This document shows positions 40,078 to 43,722 of a DNA stretch of 43,722 nt, in pieces; position 1 is the stretch's first letter; every line of letters starts with the position of its first letter. A program made the position numbers and the translations under genes. The stretch comes from Stutzerimonas chloritidismutans AW-1 (GTDB lineage Bacteria; Pseudomonadota; Gammaproteobacteria; Pseudomonadales; Pseudomonadaceae). Below the pieces are notes generated by a model. That model worked only from the letters and a program-made list of their open reading frames with translations, made no database searches and was not told where the DNA came from. Location: assembly GCF_000495915.1 (NCBI RefSeq), contig NZ_AOFQ01000015.1:1-43722 (forward strand). Reading direction: 5' to 3'.

Positions 40078-41154
40078 TCAGCCGCGCAGCCGCTGCGCCG
40101 CCTGACGCAGCATTTCCTCGGTCGCCGTCCAACCCAGGCAGCCGTCGGTGATCGACACGCCGTAGCGCAGCTCGCCGGACAGCGGCTGGCAACCATCGAG
40201 CAGATGGCTCTCCAGCATGACGCCACGCAGACTCATGTCGCCAGCCAGGCGCTGCTCGATCACCGACTCCAGCACCGCGGGCTGGCGCAGTGGGTCCTTG
40301 CCACTGTTGGCGTGGCTGCAATCGACCATGATGCGCGGGGCAATCCCCTGCTTTTCCAGCGCGCGACGGGCAGTAGCGACACTGGCCGCGTCGTAGTTGG
40401 GTGCGCCGTGGCCGCCGCGCAGGACCAGATGGGTATCCGGATTGCCGCACGTCTGCAGCAGTGCCGGATGGCCGAGATCGTCGATGCCGAAGTGCTGGTG
40501 TGGATGTTCCGCTGAACGCATGGCGTCGCAAGCGATGCCCAGGCCGCCGTCGGTGCCATTCTTGAAGCCCACCGGCAGGCCCAGCCCGCTGACCAGCTCG
40601 CGATGGATCTGCGACTCGCTGGTGCGCGCGCCAATCGCGGCCCAGCCCAGCAGATCGTCGAAGTACCCGGCAGCCAGCGGCTGCAGCAGCTCGGTGGCGA
40701 TCGGCAGACCGGTTTCGAGAATATCCAGCATCAGGCGGCGCGACAGGTGCAGCCCCTCGGCCATGTTGCCGCTGCCGTCCAGATGCGGGTCGTAGACCAG
40801 GCCTTTCCAGCCGACGGTCGTGCGCGGTTTTTCCACATAAGCGCGCATCACCAGCAGCAGCTGATCGCTGACGTCAGGTGCAAGCGCGGCGAGACGCTCG
40901 GCGTACTCGAGCGCGGCGACAGGATCGTGCAGGGAACAGGGCCCGACGACGACCAGTAGGCGCGTATCGCGGCCGTCGAGCACCGCGCGGATGGCGTTGC
41001 GGTCGCTGTGGATGCGTGCAGCAAGGGCGCCGCTCAAGGGTAGACGCTGGCGCAGTACGGCGGGGCTGGGCAGCGGCTGTGCGCTGCGGCGAGCAATGGA
41101 GGCTTCAGCGGTGGCGACGGGTTGTTTGGCAAGTACGGTGGCGGATGCATTCAT
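40078..41154 (-). CDS. 3-deoxy-7-phosphoheptulonate (DAHP) synthase, class I
   Basis: This enzyme condenses phosphoenolpyruvate and erythrose-4-phosphate, the committed step of the shikimate pathway. The 358-aa protein matches class I AroF/G/H enzymes: VVVGPCSLHDPVAALEYAERL, MRAYVEKPRTTVGWKGL, GARTSESQIHRELVSGL, GFKNGTDG, VDCSHANSGKDPLRQ and GVMLESHLL. I cannot tell from sequence whether Tyr, Phe or Trp inhibits it. The ribosome binding site (AAGGA, 13 nt from the ATG) is distant. Upstream lies a leader with an aromatic peptide, a terminator and a second small frame, so attenuation is likely. Confidence 0.95.
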   Translation of the reverse strand: MNASATVLAKQPVATAEASIARRSAQPLPSPAVLRQRLPLSGALAARIHSDRNAIRAVLDGRDTRLLVVVGPCSLHDPVAALEYAERLAALAPDVSDQLLLVMRAYVEKPRTTVGWKGLVYDPHLDGSGNMAEGLHLSRRLMLDILETGLPIATELLQPLAAGYFDDLLGWAAIGARTSESQIHRELVSGLGLPVGFKNGTDGGLGIACDAMRSAEHPHQHFGIDDLGHPALLQTCGNPDTHLVLRGGHGAPNYDAASVATARRALEKQGIAPRIMVDCSHANSGKDPLRQPAVLESVIEQRLAGDMSLRGVMLESHLLDGCQPLSGELRYGVSITDGCLGWTATEEMLRQAAQRLRG

Positions 41155-41198
41155 GATCTGGCGGTTCCTTCTGCCGGCGCGGGTGGTCCGCGGCGGCG

Positions 41199-41294
41199 CT
41201 AGTCGGGTGTTCGTTCGCGTGCTTTGTGTTCGGCGTCGAAGTGGCTAAATCGCCAGTCGTAGCGGTAATAACGGTCGGTGCGGTAAGTGGTCAT
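41199..41294 (-). CDS. Small aromatic-rich reading frame between attenuator and DAHP synthase
   Basis: This 31-codon frame (ATG at 41292-41294, TAG at 41199-41201) has a good ribosome binding site (GAGGAA, 6 nt upstream). The product begins MTTYRTDRYYRYDWRFSHF: four Tyr, one Trp and two Phe in the first 19 residues, plus many Arg. It lies after the terminator at 41341-41370 and ends 44 nt before the DAHP synthase start, across a GC-rich stretch that can pair. It may be a second leader peptide or a small protein; I have no family match. Confidence 0.6.
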   Translation of the reverse strand: MTTYRTDRYYRYDWRFSHFDAEHKARERTPD

Positions 41295-41330
41295 TGCATG
41301 TTCCTCGTTGCGTTGGGCCATCGCGTGGCC

Positions 41331-41370
41331 GAAAAAACAAAACCCCCGGTCGGGTGGCCGACCGGGGGTT
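41331..41370 (-). terminator. Intrinsic terminator/attenuator upstream of DAHP synthase
   Basis: A 13-bp perfect stem (41341-41353 with 41358-41370; core CCCCCGGTCGG with CCGACCGGGGG) has a 4-nt loop, followed on the minus strand by TTTTGTTTTTT. It lies 50 nt after the leader peptide stop and 187 nt before the DAHP synthase start. Upstream, two mutually exclusive stems exist: 41406-41412 with 41421-41427, and 41387-41395 with 41403-41410. Confidence 0.93.
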
Positions 41371-41419
41371 CGAAAACTGCTCTGGTGGCGACCCTGCTTG
41401 CTAGGGCGCCTGTGGGGTA

Positions 41420-41548
41420 TCAGGCGCGCCTGCGGCTAAACCAATACCCAAAGTAATAACCAGCGGCTGCAACCTGCTGCCCACGAACGACCACGGCGCG
41501 AATGGCACCGGCATCGACAACGTTCAGGGCTACAGGGTTCAGGGACAT
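41420..41548 (-). CDS. Aromatic-rich leader peptide of the DAHP synthase gene
   Basis: This 42-aa peptide (ATG at 41546-41548, TGA at 41420-41422) has a good ribosome binding site (CTGGAGATCAGC). Residues 31-37 are YYFGYWF: three Tyr, two Phe and one Trp within seven codons, followed by SRRRA and the stop. An intrinsic terminator follows 50 nt later. This is the classical layout of a ribosome-stalling leader for transcription attenuation by aromatic aminoacyl-tRNA supply. The stop codon lies in the loop of a hairpin (41406-41427). Confidence 0.85.
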   Translation of the reverse strand: MSLNPVALNVVDAGAIRAVVVRGQQVAAAGYYFGYWFSRRRA

Positions 41549-41571
41549 GCTGATCTCCAGAAGATGACCGA

Positions 41572-41601
41572 ACCATACTCTGCCGGGACTGCGGCTTTCA
41601 A
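41572..41601 (-). promoter_or_regulatory. Possible promoter of the leader and DAHP synthase gene
   Basis: On the minus strand there is TTGAAA (41596-41601), an 18-nt spacer and TATGGT (41572-41577), about 24 nt before the leader peptide ATG. It is a modest match to sigma-70. Read-through from ttcA, 45 nt upstream, is also possible. Confidence 0.45.
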
Positions 41602-41646
41602 CCGGCACGGCAAAAGAAAGTGGCTGGCTAGGCCGGGTGCGCCCGA

Positions 41647-42471
41647 TTACAGGCTCATCACATCGACGAAGCGCGGCGTGGCGCTGTCGTCGATACGCAG
41701 GCTCTTGAAATCGAACAGGTTGCGGTCGGCCAGCTGCGAAGGCACCACGTTCTGCAGCGCGCGGAACATGATTTCGGTGCGCCCTGGCGACTTGCGCTCC
41801 CACTCCTGCAGCATTTCCTTGACCACCTGACGCTGCAGGTTCTCCTGCGAGCCACAGAGGTTGCACGGGATGATCGGAAACTCCTTCATCTTCGAGTACG
41901 CCTCGATGTCCGCCTCGTTGCAGTAGGCCAGCGGGCGAATCACCACGTTGCGTCCATCGTCGGAGAGCAGCTTGGGCGGCATGGCCTTCAGCGTGCCGCC
42001 ATAGAACATGTTGAGGAAGAACGTTTCCAGGATGTCGTCGCGATGATGCCCGAGCGCCATCTTGGTCGCGCCGATCTCGTCGGCGAAGGTGTACAGCGTG
42101 CCGCGGCGCAGACGTGAGCACAGCGAGCAGGTGGTCTTGCCTTCCGGAATCTTCTCCTTCACCACCGAGTAGGTGTCCTTCTCGATGATGTGGTACTCCA
42201 CGCCGATGGACTTCAGGTACTCGGGCAGCACGTGCTCGGGGAAGCCTGGCTGCTTCTGGTCCATGTTCACGGCAACGATCTCGAACTTGATCGGCGCGAC
42301 CTTCTGCAGATACAGCAGCACATCGAGCATGGTGTAGCTGTCCTTGCCGCCGGACAGGCAGACCATGACCTTGTCGCCGTCCTCGATCATGTTGAAGTCG
42401 GTGACGGCCTCGCCGGCCAGGCGGCGCAGGCGCTTCTGCAGTTTGTTCTGGTTGACCGAGAGGTTGCCCAT
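41647..42471 (-). CDS. ttcA: tRNA 2-thiocytidine(32) biosynthesis protein
   Basis: This Fe-S-dependent PP-loop enzyme thiolates cytidine 32 in certain tRNAs, including tRNA-Arg(ICG) and tRNA-Ser(GCU) in E. coli, the same tRNAs encoded at the start of this window. The 274-aa protein has the PP-loop [22 protein letters not shown] and PCNLCGSQ for cluster binding, and [14 protein letters not shown]. The gene is divergent from the DnaJ-related gene. Confidence 0.96.
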   Translation of the reverse strand: MGNLSVNQNKLQKRLRRLAGEAVTDFNMIEDGDKVMVCLSGGKDSYTMLDVLLYLQKVAPIKFEIVAVNMDQKQPGFPEHVLPEYLKSIGVEYHIIEKDTYSVVKEKIPEGKTTCSLCSRLRRGTLYTFADEIGATKMALGHHRDDILETFFLNMFYGGTLKAMPPKLLSDDGRNVVIRPLAYCNEADIEAYSKMKEFPIIPCNLCGSQENLQRQVVKEMLQEWERKSPGRTEIMFRALQNVVPSQLADRNLFDFKSLRIDDSATPRFVDVMSL

Positions 42472-42605
42472 GTCAGGTGTCCGGGTGAGATGCGAAAGGC
42501 GCGCATTTTACGCGCAAAGCAAGCCTCACCGCAGCCCGTTCGCCGCCTGCTCCGATGTGAACCAGCACTGAATGAACACCCGCAGTGCTGTGCTAGTCTC
42601 GCCAG

Positions 42606-43199
42606 ATGGACGACCTCTCCCCCGCACTGGATCTGCCAGACCACCTGCTCGTACTGCTGCAGGAAAGACCCGAAGGCTGCAGCGAGTACGAGCTGATTCA
42701 ACAGCTCAAGCGCCGGCATAGCACGCATGTGCCCAACCTGCCGCTGACCGACAAGCTGGTGCTGTTCCGCACGCACTTTCTGGTGTTCAACGCGCTTTAT
42801 CTGCTGCGCGACCGACTCTGGGCCGAGGGCAGCGGCCATCTGCAGATCAGCCCCTTGCACGTCCAGTTGCTGCCATATGCCGGCGCCAACGCGGGCCTCG
42901 CCGAGCAGGACGCCCTGCGCGCGTATTACCTGGATCTCTCCAACCTGCGGGATACCGACGAAGACGATGTCGAACGCCTGCTGGCGAGCTTCTGGACGCG
43001 CATGCAGGGCAGCGACGAGAAACGCGCGGCACTCGAACTGTTCGAACTGGACGGCGCCTCACAGCCCCTCACCCTGGAGCTGATCAAGCGCCGCTACCGT
43101 CAGCTGGTCGGCCTGCACCATCCGGATCGAGGTGGCAGTACGCAGCGCCTGCAGTCAATCAATCTGGCGATGGAAATACTCGAGCGCTATTACCGCTGA
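42606..43199 (+). CDS. DnaJ-related protein with C-terminal J domain
   Basis: The 197-aa product has an N-terminal DnaJ-related domain (HLLVLLQERPEGCSEYELIQQLK, DKLVLFRTHFLVFNALYLLRD). A short C-terminal J domain follows, with LELIKRRYRQLVGLHHPDRGGS containing the HPD motif, and then INLAMEILERYYR. It is likely a DnaK co-chaperone or a regulator with an unknown client. The start is the ATG at 42606. Confidence 0.88.
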   Translation: MDDLSPALDLPDHLLVLLQERPEGCSEYELIQQLKRRHSTHVPNLPLTDKLVLFRTHFLVFNALYLLRDRLWAEGSGHLQISPLHVQLLPYAGANAGLAEQDALRAYYLDLSNLRDTDEDDVERLLASFWTRMQGSDEKRAALELFELDGASQPLTLELIKRRYRQLVGLHHPDRGGSTQRLQSINLAMEILERYYR

Positions 43200-43337
43200 C
43201 GGCATAGCTTCGAAACGCTCTAACCCCGCTGATGCATTGCCGATTGGCATTTCTATACTGCGACGTAAGGTCGCACGCGCCGTCCTCGATGACGACCGCC
43301 AGGCGAGGCGACCTCCATAAACTGAGGAGACGCTGGC

Positions 43338-43722
43338 ATGATCAATCACGTTTGGGGTTTGTTCACCCACCCCGGTCAGGAGTGGAATGAAATCCGCGGC
43401 GAGGAAGAAACCGTCAGCCACATGTACCTCACGCATGTGCTGCTGCTCGCCGCGATACCGGCGGTATCGGCCTACATCGGCGCGACCCAGGTGGGCTGGA
43501 GCATCGGCGGTGGAGAGCCGGTCAAACTGACCCAGGCCAGTTGCATGCAGCTGGCGATACTTTCCTACTTCGCCATGCTGGCCGGCGTCGCCGTGATGGG
43601 CGGCTTCATTCACTGGATGGCACGTACCTACGACGCTACCCCAACCCTTACCCAATGCATCGTTTTCGCCGCCTATACCGCAACGCCGCTGTTCATCGGC
43701 GGGCTGGCGGGGCTCTATCCCC
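43338..43722 (+). CDS. Yip1 family membrane protein (5' part, runs off the window)
   Basis: The visible 128 codons begin MINHVWGLFTHPGQEWNEIR, typical of bacterial Yip1/DUF1282 proteins. They include three hydrophobic segments (about 30-47, 72-90 and 107-125). The ATG at 43338 follows GAGGAGACGCTGGC, a strong ribosome binding site. The gene continues beyond 43722. Function is unknown. Confidence 0.85.
   Translation, partial: MINHVWGLFTHPGQEWNEIRGEEETVSHMYLTHVLLLAAIPAVSAYIGATQVGWSIGGGEPVKLTQASCMQLAILSYFAMLAGVAVMGGFIHWMARTYDATPTLTQCIVFAAYTATPLFIGGLAGLYP

Overview
The window reads as a continuous piece of a gammaproteobacterial chromosome from the Pseudomonas/Stutzerimonas group. This is inferred from high GC, the protein families, the order alaS-lysC-csrA-tRNA-Ser-tRNA-Arg, the aerobic-type cobalamin genes and Pseudomonas-style REP palindromes. 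I see no prophage, insertion sequence, integrase or CRISPR array. Nearly all of it is housekeeping or metabolic DNA, mostly on the minus strand.

Layout. 1-5000: a tandem tRNA-Arg(ACG) array (three copies visible) behind tRNA-Ser(GCT), then csrA, lysC and alaS. 5150-10000: ltaE, a secreted metallopeptidase-like protein, ycgN, a Met-rich exported protein, ycgL and rnd. 10100-17200: a mercaptopyruvate-type sulfurtransferase, a FadL porin, a periplasmic glutathione peroxidase, the molybdate transporter modABC, a RidA-family protein and a divergent LysR regulator.

17172-29672: one long cobalamin operon headed by a cobalamin riboswitch. It runs btuB, btuM, cobO, cobB, bluB, a btuF-like gene, cbiB, the threonine-phosphate decarboxylase gene, cobQ, cobU, cobT, cobC, cobS. 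Together these take up corrinoids across the outer and inner membranes, adenosylate and amidate the corrin ring, make the aminopropanol arm and lower ligand, and assemble the nucleotide loop. Most neighbours overlap by ATGA. The one sizeable internal gap, between cobO and cobB, holds a REPIN-like inverted repeat.

29800-34200: a cAMP-phosphodiesterase-like metallophosphoesterase, the Na+/H+ antiporter nhaD, two paralogous NlpC/P60 lipoproteins and a frameshifted sirtuin. 34300-37700: a cytochrome bd oxidase operon cydP-cydA-cydB-cydX-ybgE, including three small genes that are easily missed. 38000-43722: an unrecognised 185-aa protein, a DUF2946-type protein, a 3-methyladenine glycosylase-family protein, a DAHP synthase, ttcA, a DnaJ-related protein and the start of a Yip1-family membrane protein.

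The most interesting regulatory DNA is the 490 bp upstream of the DAHP synthase. It holds a leader peptide with an aromatic cluster (YYFGYWF), a strong intrinsic terminator, and then a second short reading frame that is also rich in Tyr, Trp and Phe. This looks like ribosome-mediated attenuation of the entry step of aromatic amino acid synthesis, possibly with a second layer.
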